52,468 nucleotides of DNA from Gammaproteobacteria bacterium (GTDB lineage Bacteria; Pseudomonadota; Gammaproteobacteria; Natronospirales; REEB76). Of this stretch, positions 45,017 through 52,468 are shown in pieces. The notes under the pieces are model-generated. The model did no database searches. It was not told the DNA's origin and saw nothing but the letters and a program-made list of their open reading frames with translations. The position numbers and the translations under genes are program-made. The stretch spans positions 1 through 52,468 of the forward strand of contig JAGWOR010000015.1 in the NCBI GenBank assembly GCA_028870845.1, written 5' to 3'. Positions within the stretch are counted from its first letter, which is position 1, and each line of letters starts with the position of its first letter.

Positions 45017-45892
45017 CTATACGGAAGCCAGGAACGCCTTGATCAGTGCGCCCCGGTAGCGTGTTTTGTGCAATACCAGCGACAAGCTGCGGCGCAGGTC
45101 CAGGAACGGTGTTGGTAACACCACAAGACGGTGGGCGGCGACTGCATCATCAACCGCTGCTGCCGGCAGGCACGCGATGCCTAGTCCGGCCACTACCGCC
45201 TGTTTGATTGCTTCCACCTGTCCCAGTTCCATTACCACTTGCCCGCCTGGCAAAGCCGACAGCGCCCGTTCGTTCAGGGCGCGCGTGGCAGAACCGGGTT
45301 CACGCATGATCCAGCGTGTGCCAGAGAAATCATGCGCGCGCAAGCGACGCCGCTTGGCTAGTACATGATCCGGCCGCGCACACACCACCAGCACATCTTC
45401 GCGCCACGCTCGCACTTCCAACTGCGGATGTGAGACCGGTCCTTCCACGCAACCCAGATCGAGAGTGTGGTCCAGCAATCCGGCAACAATGGCGTCGGTA
45501 TTTCCAACGGTCAGGTGCACTGCAACCTCGGCATACATCTTGACGAAAGTCCCCAGCAGGGAGCCGACCAGGTAATTGCCCACAGTGTTGCTGGCGCCCA
45601 GACGCAGTTCGCCTGTCATCTGCTGTGTCTGCTCACTGGTATGACGATAGAGTTCCCGCATGCGCTCGAGGATTTCCCGCGCCATCGGCAGGAGATCGCG
45701 ACCATGGTGGTTCATGTGCAGGCGCCCACGTTCGCGGTCAAAAAGCGGTGTGCCGAGCTGTCGTTCCAGTTCGGCCAAGGTCATGCTCACTGCCGGTTGG
45801 GTCAGGTGCAGTTGCTCGGCAGCCGCACGTACACTGCGGGACGTGGCGGTGGCGACGAATGCCTCGAGTTGTCGTGCGGTAATGCCAATCAT
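45017..45892 (-). CDS. LysR-family regulator (divergent to YeiH-type transporter)
   Basis: A 291-residue LysR-type regulator: N-terminal winged helix (ITARQLEAFVATATSRSVRA, then HLTQPAVSMTLAELERQLG) and a C-terminal co-inducer domain (about 90-291). It is divergent from the YeiH-type transporter gene and probably controls it, the usual LysR arrangement; YeiE of E. coli is in the same context. The open frame begins with TTG at 45895, but ATG at 45892 is likelier. An AT-rich palindrome in the shared 92-bp gap is a candidate binding site. Confidence 0.92.
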   Translation of the reverse strand: MIGITARQLEAFVATATSRSVRAAAEQLHLTQPAVSMTLAELERQLGTPLFDRERGRLHMNHHGRDLLPMAREILERMRELYRHTSEQTQQMTGELRLGASNTVGNYLVGSLLGTFVKMYAEVAVHLTVGNTDAIVAGLLDHTLDLGCVEGPVSHPQLEVRAWREDVLVVCARPDHVLAKRRRLRAHDFSGTRWIMREPGSATRALNERALSALPGGQVVMELGQVEAIKQAVVAGLGIACLPAAAVDDAVAAHRLVVLPTPFLDLRRSLSLVLHKTRYRGALIKAFLASV

Positions 45893-45918
45893 CAATATAT
45901 CTTATAGGCATTATCAAT

Positions 45919-45934
45919 ATTAATAAATATTAAT
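45919..45934. promoter_or_regulatory. Candidate LysR operator
   Basis: ATTAAT-AAAT-ATTAAT, a symmetric AT-rich site centred in the gap between the divergent lysR and yeiH-type genes. It contains T-N11-A spacings expected of LysR-type boxes. Its position would let one bound tetramer repress lysR and activate the transporter. AT-rich symmetry is common by chance, so confidence is moderate. Confidence 0.5.
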
Positions 45935-45956
45935 TCTGGCTCTGGAACCCCAGAAT
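45933..45956 (+). promoter_or_regulatory. Inverted repeat in the YeiH-type gene leader
   Basis: ATTCTGG (45933-45939) and CCAGAAT (45950-45956) form a perfect 7-bp stem with a 10-nt loop, ending 28 bases before the transporter ATG. It may be part of the regulator target or a leader hairpin. Confidence 0.4.
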
Positions 45957-45984
45957 CACCGTTTTCCAATTGCGAGCTATCCCT

Positions 45985-47025
45985 ATGCCGGTCGCTGAAG
46001 CCAATACCCTGGATAGCAATGTTCTGACCGGCACCGTGGACTCAAGGATCTGGCCGGGCCTCATCCTGGCCGCAATCATTGCCTCGGCCGCATTGGTTCT
46101 GGGTCACCTGCTGCCGCTGGTCGGCGGTCCAGTGTTCGGCATCGTGCTAGGCATCCTGGTGCGGAACATGCGTGAACCGGCCGTGCGTTTCCAGGCCGGA
46201 ATCCGTTTTGCCGGCAAGCAGATTCTGCAGTGGTCGATTGTGGCATTGGGCCTGGGATTGAGCCTGCATCAGGTCGCGCGCACCGGGCTCTCATCGCTGG
46301 GCGTGACTTTTGTCACAATGAGCGCCGCCTTTGGATCGGCATATGTGCTTGGAAGGTTGCTCGGCATTCCTGCCAAATTGAAGACCTTGATCGGTGTCGG
46401 CACTGCCATCTGCGGCGGATCTGCGATCGCTGCAGTCACACCCATCATCAAACCGGATGACCACGAAACTGCATTTGCGATCTCCACCATTTTCCTGTTT
46501 AACCTGGTCGCGGTATTGCTGTTCCCTATGCTCGGCCATGTGATGCATCTCTCCGCCCAAGGATTCGGTATGTGGGCTGGCACGGCAATCAACGATACTT
46601 CGTCGGTGGTCGCTGCTGGTTACAGCTACAGCAAGGCGGCCGGTGACTACGCTACGATTGTCAAACTTACGCGGGCCACGCTGATCATTCCGGTCTGCCT
46701 TTCGCTGGCGTTGTATGAAGCCTGGCGGCACAAGAAACACGGCACCAGCGATTTTCACCTGGCAGAAATATTCCCGTGGTTCATCTTGTGGTTTCTGGTT
46801 GCTTCAACAGCACGGACCTTGGGCTTGATACCCGCCGGGTGGCAAGCGCTGATTCATGACGGCGCCGAGTTCATGATCATTATGGCGCTGTCGGCAATCG
46901 GCCTGTCCTCGGATCTGAGACGCATGGCCGCCACCGGCATGAGGCCGATTCTGCTAGGCCTGGGAGTGTGGGCGGCCGTGGCGTTGAGCAGCCTCGGCAT
47001 GCAATCGTTGCTTGGACAACTCTGA
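45985..47025 (+). CDS. YeiH-family putative sulfate exporter
   Basis: A 346-residue inner-membrane transporter with about ten helices of the YeiH (Cons_hypoth698) family. Characteristic stretches are GVGTAICGGSAIAAVTPIIK, FGMWAGTAINDTSSVVAAGY and the conserved Lys/Arg of IVKLTRATLI. Family members are annotated as sulfate/sulfonate exporters on limited evidence. ATG at 45985 starts MPVAEANTL; a TTG at 45970 is the alternative. It is divergent from its likely LysR regulator. Confidence 0.9.
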   Translation: MPVAEANTLDSNVLTGTVDSRIWPGLILAAIIASAALVLGHLLPLVGGPVFGIVLGILVRNMREPAVRFQAGIRFAGKQILQWSIVALGLGLSLHQVARTGLSSLGVTFVTMSAAFGSAYVLGRLLGIPAKLKTLIGVGTAICGGSAIAAVTPIIKPDDHETAFAISTIFLFNLVAVLLFPMLGHVMHLSAQGFGMWAGTAINDTSSVVAAGYSYSKAAGDYATIVKLTRATLIIPVCLSLALYEAWRHKKHGTSDFHLAEIFPWFILWFLVASTARTLGLIPAGWQALIHDGAEFMIIMALSAIGLSSDLRRMAATGMRPILLGLGVWAAVALSSLGMQSLLGQL

Positions 47026-47067
47026 AATCAAAGTCAAAATATTCCATCGCCGTGGGGAAACGTGGGG

Positions 47068-47087
47068 TAAAACAGAGGCGGCCTCTG
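47068..47087 (-). terminator. Intrinsic terminator of the membrane GAF gene
   Basis: On the minus strand CAGAGG-CCG-CCTCTG (47073-47087) is followed by TTTTA (47072-47068). It lies about 40 bases after the stop of the gene at 47129-48877, as expected for a terminator in that direction. Confidence 0.5.
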
Positions 47088-47128
47088 GTTACTCTCCAAA
47101 AAAGCAGACAACGCAATCAAACGTAAGA

Positions 47129-48877
47129 TTATGTACTCGCCCGGGCTAGATGCATGTCGCGGGCACGCTGGCGCAACACCCGTGTCGGGATCTTGCCTTC
47201 CGCCAGTTCCGCCACGATGGTTTCATTGTCACGGGCGCGCAGGATGCGCAGCGCAGCACCCACGTCGCTGGCCACCTGGGTCAGCAGGGTTTTCTCGTCC
47301 ATGGCGTAATGCGTGCTCGGCCGGTTCTGACACACCACGGCACCGCGCAGGTTGCCCAGCACCATCATGGGGAACACGCAGCCGTCGTTGCCCAGGGCAC
47401 TGCCCACGTCCGGCAGTTCCACCGCGGTGCGCTCGGTGCGCAGCGCCACCAGCGCCGCATCATCGATGTCCAATTCCTCCGGATACTTATCCGCGCCGCC
47501 TTGGCGTAGCCGCTTGTAACCCTGCGTTTCCGCCGAATAGATGGCAACCGCCGGCGCGTTCATGCGCAGCTGGATTTCCCGCACTGCTGCATCCAGCAGC
47601 TTCGATGCATTTTCCATGTGGCCCGCCTGGCGGGCGAAGGCCCTGAGCGCATTTTCCGCCAAATATTTTCTGCGGAAGAACACCCGTTCCACGATGCGGT
47701 CCATGTACAAGCGCACACGGCCGAGAACGATGCCCAGGGCCAGCGGCACCACAATCTGCAGCAACAGGCCGGTGTGCTGGCCGAGCGTGGCGCGCAGGGC
47801 CACGCTGTTCAAGGCGGCTACGATGCCCACCACCAGCGCGGTGGTGGCGCCATATACCAGGGAGCGGTCCAGCACCACGGAAATATCCACCACTCGGTGG
47901 CGCAGCACCGTGTAGGCGAAACCACAGAAGCCGATGCCGATGAATGTGCTCTGCACTGCCAGGGTTGTGACGATGTCCATGACGGAGGTGTTACTCAAAA
48001 ATATGCTCACCAGCAGCATCGCAGTGCTGAACAGCAGCCACCTCAGGTGTGGTTTTTGGGACTGCAATGCGCGGCTGTAACCGACGACCAGCATGAGCGC
48101 CGGTACTATATAGGCAGCGGTGAACAGCATGCCAAATGCCGGCCGCATTAATCCTGCCCAGCCACTCACGGCAAAGATGAGATGCCCGCCCAGAATAGTG
48201 GCAATGCCAATGGCCAGGATCAGGGCAAAGCCAGAACGTGCGTAAAATCTAGTGCGTGGTTTAAGGCTTGTACCCAGGAGCGTTTCGATCATGAGATAGA
48301 AAGCAATGCGGCCCAGGCTGTAGGCGGCGATGGCCAGCGACTGCATCCAAAGACCGAGTGTGCCATCTGCTCCAAGTCCGTAGTTAAAGCCAAAACCGAG
48401 TGACGTGACCACCAGCCAAGCTGCCATATAACCGGCGGCCTTGTTTCGGCCGCGCCACAGGACCAGCAGTCCCAGTACCGAAAGCAGGAGGTTATTCCCC
48501 AAAAAGATCCAGCTGGAAACGAGTGCGCGCTGGCTGAGCGCGACAGGAACCGTGGTAACCGGTACGGTCGTAAGCATTTCTCCCCTGCGGACGACGATCC
48601 GGTAGGTCCGAGATGCCGGCAACGGGCCTTGCATGTCGTAGACAGCGATGGCGGAGCGAGTGCTCGAATCCAGTGCTTGCAGGTCAACATGGTCCCCCGT
48701 TTGAAATCCAGGAGGCAAAGGGATCCCGGCACTGGGATGCACCACCGCGGTGTGTGCGTCCATGACACTGAGAGAAAACGGGAAATCGTGGATAGTGAAC
48801 GAGCCCCAGGTAGTCCAGAATCCACCGACGAGCAAAAGAATGGAGAGGAATATCCGAAACCCAAAGGAATGTGACAT
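47129..48877 (-). CDS. Multi-helix membrane protein with C-terminal GAF-like domain
   Basis: A 582-residue protein. After an N-terminal helix (about 6-26) comes a periplasmic domain of about 100 residues, then seven or eight helices (about 120-385), a charged link (RIVERVFFRRKYLAENALRA) and a GAF-like domain (about 410-555). The layout resembles a sensor kinase input, but there is no histidine box or ATPase domain, so it may signal through a partner or be a shortened kinase. GGAGG five bases before the ATG at 48877 fixes the start. Its last 26 codons recur at 43937-44013. The divergent neighbour is a DHFR-like gene. Confidence 0.72.
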   Translation of the reverse strand: MSHSFGFRIFLSILLLVGGFWTTWGSFTIHDFPFSLSVMDAHTAVVHPSAGIPLPPGFQTGDHVDLQALDSSTRSAIAVYDMQGPLPASRTYRIVVRRGEMLTTVPVTTVPVALSQRALVSSWIFLGNNLLLSVLGLLVLWRGRNKAAGYMAAWLVVTSLGFGFNYGLGADGTLGLWMQSLAIAAYSLGRIAFYLMIETLLGTSLKPRTRFYARSGFALILAIGIATILGGHLIFAVSGWAGLMRPAFGMLFTAAYIVPALMLVVGYSRALQSQKPHLRWLLFSTAMLLVSIFLSNTSVMDIVTTLAVQSTFIGIGFCGFAYTVLRHRVVDISVVLDRSLVYGATTALVVGIVAALNSVALRATLGQHTGLLLQIVVPLALGIVLGRVRLYMDRIVERVFFRRKYLAENALRAFARQAGHMENASKLLDAAVREIQLRMNAPAVAIYSAETQGYKRLRQGGADKYPEELDIDDAALVALRTERTAVELPDVGSALGNDGCVFPMMVLGNLRGAVVCQNRPSTHYAMDEKTLLTQVASDVGAALRILRARDNETIVAELAEGKIPTRVLRQRARDMHLARAST

Positions 48878-48966
48878 AGGGACCTCCAATTGAGGCTGAA
48901 TCCTACGACATCCGGGGATAAACGGCATTACACTGTAGCGTGCCGGCCTGATTAACGAGACATTCT

Positions 48967-49629
48967 ATGGCCAAGCTCCGTGTTGCAAGTTTTGGGGTTT
49001 CCCTGGACGGTTACGGCGCAGGTCCAAACCAGGATCTGAAAAATCCGCTGGGCGTGCGCGGCCCGGAACTGATGGACTGGTTCTTCCATACACGCTGCTG
49101 GGAGCAGCATCAAGGCCACGAAGGCGGCGAGACCGGCGCGGATAACGACATGGCGGAACGGGGTTTCGAGAACATCGGCGCCTGGATTATTGGGCGCAAC
49201 ATGTTCGGCCCCATCCGCGGCCCCTGGCTGGACGAAAACTGGAAGGGCTGGTGGGGTGAAGAACCGCCGTATCACGTGCCTGTATACGTACTCACGCATT
49301 ACAAGCGCGCACCGATTGAGATGAAGGGCGGCACGGTATTCCACTTCGTCACCGATGGCATTGAGTCCGCATTGAGGCTGGCTAAGGCCGCTGCCGGCAA
49401 CCGCGACGTGCGCCTGGGCGGTGGCGTGGCCACCGTCCGTCAGCATCTGCAGGCACGGCTGATCGACGAACTGCATCTGGTGATACGGCCCGTGCTGATG
49501 GGAGCGGGCGAGAATCTTTGGAACGGCTTGGATATGCATGCCCTGGGTTATGAATGCACCAGGCAGGTGGTGGGTGAGCGGGCCAACCATGTGTTTTTGA
49601 GTAAGCGCAATAAAGCAGCGAGTAGATAG
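48967..49629 (+). CDS. Dihydrofolate reductase-like (RibD C-terminal family) protein
   Basis: A 220-residue protein of the RibD_C/dihydrofolate-reductase superfamily. The N-terminal SFGVSLDGYGAGPNQ, middle GAWIIGRNMFGPIRGPW and C-terminal VRLGGGVATVRQHL, DELHLVIRPVLMGAGENLW are typical of the single-domain YyaP/YwjB-like members. These are NADPH-fold reductases with unknown substrates. It stands alone, divergent from the membrane GAF gene and followed by a repeat-rich gap. Confidence 0.87.
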   Translation: MAKLRVASFGVSLDGYGAGPNQDLKNPLGVRGPELMDWFFHTRCWEQHQGHEGGETGADNDMAERGFENIGAWIIGRNMFGPIRGPWLDENWKGWWGEEPPYHVPVYVLTHYKRAPIEMKGGTVFHFVTDGIESALRLAKAAAGNRDVRLGGGVATVRQHLQARLIDELHLVIRPVLMGAGENLWNGLDMHALGYECTRQVVGERANHVFLSKRNKAASR

Positions 49630-49670
49630 CATTCAGAGAGTAGATGAAGAGTATGTAACTATATTATTAG

Positions 49671-49726
49671 TTGCCCTCACCCTAATCCTCTCCTGCCACG
49701 TAAGAAGGGAGTAGGAAGGAGGGCAA
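49671..49726 (+). repeat. REP-like hairpin, third copy
   Basis: The core CCCTCACCCTAATCCTCTCC is the same family as the repeats around the DUF559 gene (36541 and 36903). Here the ends are a perfect 8-bp inverted repeat, TTGCCCTC at 49671-49678 and GAGGGCAA at 49719-49726, so the whole 56 bases form one long imperfect hairpin. No nuclease gene accompanies this copy. Confidence 0.6.
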
Positions 49727-49771
49727 AAATGTATAAATGTTTATTTTGGAAAGCCATGAAAAGGTCCACTT

Positions 49772-49840
49772 CGTCATTCCAGCGGAAGCCGGAATCCAGT
49801 TTTATCCAGAGCCTGGACACCGGCTTTCGCCGGTGTGTCG
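49772..49840. repeat. Second repeat family (CGTCATTCC type), inverted pair
   Basis: CGTCATTCCAGCGGAAGCCG, continuing to GGAATCCAG, is followed after 13 bases by CTGGACACCGGCTTTCGCCG and GTGTGTCG, its imperfect inverse. Each half is itself a short palindrome around GGAAGCC or CTTTCG. Related repeats are common between genes in many proteobacteria. The pair lies 47 bases before the DUF1697 start. Confidence 0.6.
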
Positions 49841-49886
49841 TTTAATATTTAGTTACCTTTGATACTCGAAGGAGAAACAACGGTCC

Positions 49887-50417
49887 ATGGCGCTGGTAGC
49901 ATTTCTGAGAGGTATCAACGTAGGCGGCCACCGGACCTTCCGCCCCAGCTTGCTCGCCAGGCAGCTGGCTCGATACCAAGTCACCAACATCGGTACGACG
50001 GGAACCTTTGTAATCCACCGTGCCATCACCAAAACGAAACTTCGCGCCGAACTGGCACACAGACTGCCCTTCGATGCCCAGGTCATGATCTGTGAAGGCC
50101 GCGAGCTGCTTGCCCTGGAAGCGGTTAACCCATTTCGTAGGGCGCCCAAGGGAACCGGCGTGACTCATTTTGTTAGCATCCTGCCCCGGCGGCCCCGCCG
50201 GGCTCCCTCACTGCCGATCCGGCTGCCTGAGAAAGGCGCGTGGCTATTGAAAATTCTGGCGGTGGAGGGGCGCTTCGCGTTTGGTGTTTACCGCCGGCAT
50301 ATGAAGGTCATCGGTTACCTGGGCATGCTCGACAAGCTGCTGGGCATGCCGGTAACAACGCGCAACTGGAACACCATGCGGTTCGTCATGGAGGAATTGC
50401 ATAAGCCCGGATACTGA
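49887..50417 (+). CDS. DUF1697 family protein
   Basis: A 176-residue protein of DUF1697. The start MALVAFLRGINVGGHRTFRP and the end TTRNWNTMRFVMEEL (the T-R-N-W-x-T signature) are diagnostic, and TNIGTTGTFVIHR corresponds to the usual V-x-S/T-G-N-F/V strand. The family has a known fold but no established activity. A GGAG lies upstream (49870) rather far from the ATG. It is probably a single-gene unit after a repeat-rich gap. Confidence 0.87.
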   Translation: MALVAFLRGINVGGHRTFRPSLLARQLARYQVTNIGTTGTFVIHRAITKTKLRAELAHRLPFDAQVMICEGRELLALEAVNPFRRAPKGTGVTHFVSILPRRPRRAPSLPIRLPEKGAWLLKILAVEGRFAFGVYRRHMKVIGYLGMLDKLLGMPVTTRNWNTMRFVMEELHKPGY

Positions 50418-50485
50418 CCAGCCTGTCATTAAGCATTAATATCTTTCCGTTACGTTGCATCACAACCACCCTGTTGGTGGTAAGT

Positions 50486-50749
50486 ATGGATTGGGTTAAC
50501 TCTGCCGGGCCGAGTGTACTTGGCCCGGGTAACGTCGATCGTTGGTGGTGGTGGTTCCAGCAGGAACCGCAAATTATCGTGATCCAGCCGATTCCAAAAG
50601 ATTCGGGCGGCGAGCTGCGTTTTATAGATCAAAGTGTGGAGCGCAACCAGGATGGAACCACCACCTATCACATCAGCGTGATCAATGACGGCACAACCGC
50701 CATCGAATACACCCTGCTGGGCGAGTTTCTGACCCAGCCCATGTCCTAA
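50486..50749 (+). CDS. Small protein, unknown
   Basis: An 87-residue protein without a recognised family. It contains a tryptophan run (DRWWWWFQQ) followed by a strand-rich region (PQIIVIQPIP, LRFIDQSVERNQDGTTTYHI, SVINDGTTAIEYTLLGEF) that could be a small beta-sandwich. No signal peptide is seen. ATG at 50486 has GGTGG nearby; GTG and TTG starts a few codons upstream are possible. It is followed after 13 bases by another orphan small gene, so the two may be co-expressed. Confidence 0.5.
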   Translation: MDWVNSAGPSVLGPGNVDRWWWWFQQEPQIIVIQPIPKDSGGELRFIDQSVERNQDGTTTYHISVINDGTTAIEYTLLGEFLTQPMS

Positions 50750-50762
50750 CCGGAGGTGCGTC

Positions 50763-50999
50763 ATGAAACTGCATGTGATCTGCGATAGGGACGGCAACAT
50801 TGCTTCGCTGCATTCCGCGGTTGTGAGCGGGCCCCAAGCTTCGATTTCCTCCGCCGGGGTAATGCCTGGACCGGGACAGACCATGCATGCCATAGAAATT
50901 CCTGAAGAACTGAGGTCATTGTCGCTTACGGGAATTCACCGTGAATGCAAAGTAAAGCCGGGCAGTGATGGGCCCGCGCTGGTGCGGGCGGTTCGGTGA
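50763..50999 (+). CDS. Small protein, unknown
   Basis: A 78-residue protein. GGAGG six bases before the ATG is a strong ribosome-binding site and supports a real gene. The sequence (MKLHVICDRDGNIASLHSAV, HAIEIPEELRSL) suggests two strands and a helix. I do not recognise the family. It starts 13 bases after the preceding small gene. Confidence 0.6.
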   Translation: MKLHVICDRDGNIASLHSAVVSGPQASISSAGVMPGPGQTMHAIEIPEELRSLSLTGIHRECKVKPGSDGPALVRAVR

Positions 51000-51038
51000 A
51001 AATAGCCTATTCCTGACCAGAAATTGGAAGGAGAGATT

Positions 51039-51433
51039 ATGGACAGCATCGTGCATTTTGAAATGCCGTACGAAGACCGCCAGCGTGCGGCAAAATTCTA
51101 CACATCGGTGTTTGGCTGGCGCATGCAGATGCTGGGCAAGGACATGGACAATTATCTGCTGGCTACCACCACCGAGACCGGCGAAAAGGGCCAGAATCCG
51201 CCCGGGGCCATCAACGGCGGCCTGTTTCCAAGAAGCGCGACTGGCCCATGCAGCATCCCTCCGTGGTGATTGCGGTACTCGACATCAAGGCATCCATACA
51301 GAAAGTGAAAGCAGCAGGCGGCCAGGTATTGGGTGAACCCATGAGGATTCCGGGCGTCGGCCAATATGTTTCCATTACGGATCCGGAAGGCAACCGGGTG
51401 AGACTGCTGCAGCCGGTGCCTCGCAACCAATAA
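51039..51433 (+). pseudogene. Glyoxalase-fold (VOC) protein broken by a single frameshift
   Basis: Two frames join to make one VOC-superfamily protein of about 130 residues. Frame one (51039-51230) gives SIVHFEMPYEDRQRAAKFYT, SVFGWRMQMLG and PPGAINGGLFP; the second frame (from about 51231) gives MQHPSVVIAVLDIKASIQKV and ends PEGNRVRLLQPV, the usual second beta-alpha unit. Restoring one base in the CC at 51228-51229 gives GGLFPKKRDWPMQHPS-like continuity. Without it the first frame stops at 51269. It is either a recent pseudogene or a sequencing error. AAGGAG five bases before the ATG is intact. Confidence 0.8.
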
Positions 51434-51562
51434 CTGCCGCCGCACAGGTTAAAACCGTCTAGGCACGGATCGGGCACACGCATACAATGAGTCGCAAATG
51501 GGGGCGATATGGGAACTATCGTTGTTTGATACCTGCTAATTACACGGCATAGGGAGGCAGAC

Positions 51563-52054
51563 ATGAAGTCAAATCAATTGATTGTCAATTTGCTGTTGCT
51601 GATGACGGCTGCGCTTTTCAGCAGTACTGCAACCGCCGAACCGATGCAGACCGTCGGCATGCAACCGGTTGCATTGAATCTTTCCCAGCAAAAATTTTCA
51701 CCGGCTCCCGGTTATCCAGCCTGCATGAGCATGGCGGTTCTCAGCGGTAACCCCGCAAAGGAACCATCCCTGATCGTGCTGAAGTTCAAGAGCGGCTGCA
51801 CCGTCCCCTGGCATTGGCATACACCCAACGAACATCTGATGCTGGCCAGCGGCGTGGGCAAGGCCGAGATGAAAGGCGGCAAAATGGTGACCTTGAAGTC
51901 GGGCGGTTATGTGTTGGTGCCGGCTCATGAGGTGCACATGTTCACCTGTAAGTACCGCTGCGTGCTGTTCCTGTCTTCCGACGGCCCGTTTGACACCCAC
52001 TACGTGGATGCCACGGGAAACGAGATCCCGCCGGAGCAGGCGCTGAAAAAATGA
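51563..52054 (+). CDS. Secreted cupin-domain protein
   Basis: A 163-residue exported protein (signal MKSNQLIVNLLLLMTAALFS, cleavage near TATAEP). The mature part is a single cupin barrel: motif 1 PWHWHTPNEHLMLASG has the HxH and Glu metal ligands, and motif 2 PAHEVHMFTC supplies the last His. Such periplasmic cupins often bind a metal, but no substrate can be assigned. GGAGG upstream of the ATG is clear. It appears to be a single-gene unit. Confidence 0.85.
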   Translation: MKSNQLIVNLLLLMTAALFSSTATAEPMQTVGMQPVALNLSQQKFSPAPGYPACMSMAVLSGNPAKEPSLIVLKFKSGCTVPWHWHTPNEHLMLASGVGKAEMKGGKMVTLKSGGYVLVPAHEVHMFTCKYRCVLFLSSDGPFDTHYVDATGNEIPPEQALKK

Positions 52055-52241
52055 CCATGTCTATCATCGATTGATACGAGGAAAGCCTTTATGGGTCTCT
52101 TCCTTTATTGCGGTCGAAGTTTCTCCCGGCTCAGGAGAATGCAGGAATGCATATCAGTTATTGCTGTCGTTATCCAAGGACTATCAAAGACACGAAATAC
52201 ATAATTCGTTCCTGTAGAATCATGCATCTTTATCGTCCATC

Positions 52242-52468
52242 ATGGATTCTTCAATGAAACAACTGCTGGAGGAAGCCGCCCGGCGCGCCATTGCCTATCT
52301 TGAACATGTGGACAAACGCGCGGTGCCGCCATCACCGGCTGCGGTGGCGAAACTGGCGACATTGAATCAACCGTTGCCGGAACAAGCCACTTCCCCCGAT
52401 AAAGTCCTGCAGATGCTGGATGAAACCTGTTCTGCTGCCACCATGGCCATTTCGGGGCGGCGAGTCTT
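52242..52468 (+). CDS. PLP-dependent decarboxylase (aromatic amino acid type), start only
   Basis: The first 75 codons of a gene cut by the window end. The translation (MDSSMKQLLEEAARRAIAYL, then LPEQATSPDKVLQMLDETCS and ATMAISGRRV) resembles the N-terminus of group II pyridoxal-phosphate decarboxylases, where the lid helix is followed by a conserved GGRYFGFV-like strand. ATG at 52254 is an alternative start. The catalytic Lys region lies outside the window, so substrate and integrity are unknown. Confidence 0.7.
   Translation, partial: MDSSMKQLLEEAARRAIAYLEHVDKRAVPPSPAAVAKLATLNQPLPEQATSPDKVLQMLDETCSAATMAISGRRV

Overview
The window is 52.5 kb of GC-rich chromosomal DNA from a Gram-negative bacterium, most probably a gammaproteobacterium. 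The LPS core genes (ADP-heptose synthase, Kdo transferase, Kdo kinase, late lipid A acyltransferase), tldD/pmbA with darP, purEK, an AlgZ/AlgR-like pair and a TPP-riboswitch thiC all fit that. I cannot name the genus from sequence alone. No rRNA, tRNA, CRISPR array or prophage was recognised.

Layout. 1-1960 is a mobile/plastic edge: the 3' part of an IS3-family transposase, a Phd/RelE-type toxin-antitoxin pair with a visible operator, and a VapC remnant. 1969-7098 holds tldD, purK, purE, darP and pmbA (purE/purK/darP on the minus strand). 7276-12391 holds an isoaspartyl peptidase, a membrane NERD-domain protein whose nuclease motif looks lost, and a large secreted protein with BNR/Asp-box repeats. 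12439-21134 is a dienelactone hydrolase, a tripartite RND efflux operon (OMF-MFP-RND with ATGA overlaps) and a divergent OmpR/EnvZ-type two-component system. 21180-26691 is an LPS inner-core cluster (GT9 heptosyltransferase, kdkA, lpxL-like, hldE, waaA). 26749-29315 is tolC-like, rhodanese and a PCMT-like methyltransferase on the minus strand.

29585-36471 is an AlgZ/AlgR-like (LytS/LytTR) pair followed by a MacA-like adaptor, an ABC ATPase, two FtsX-type permeases and a lipoprotein; an AlgR-box-like site lies between regulator and transporter. 36541-36940 is a DUF559 nuclease-like gene bracketed by inverted REP-like hairpins. 37011-41457 is a TPP riboswitch, thiC, a DUF488 gene and a ClC channel with CBS domains. 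41765-43903 has three small secreted proteins, two of them four-cysteine NTF2-like paralogues that flank panB. 44025-48877 has a CPBP protease, a LysR regulator divergent from a YeiH-type transporter, and a membrane GAF protein whose 3' end is duplicated 3.2 kb away. 48967-52468 is an accessory tail: DHFR-like, DUF1697, two orphan small ORFs, a frameshifted glyoxalase-fold gene, a secreted cupin, REP-like repeats and the start of a PLP-dependent decarboxylase cut by the window end.

Most of the window is conserved housekeeping and envelope biology. The best candidates for something not well described are the DUF559/REP-like cassette, the AlgZR-linked ABC exporter with its lipoprotein, the secreted four-Cys paralogue pair around panB, and the NERD protein without its ExK motif. 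None is proven to be a new system from sequence alone.
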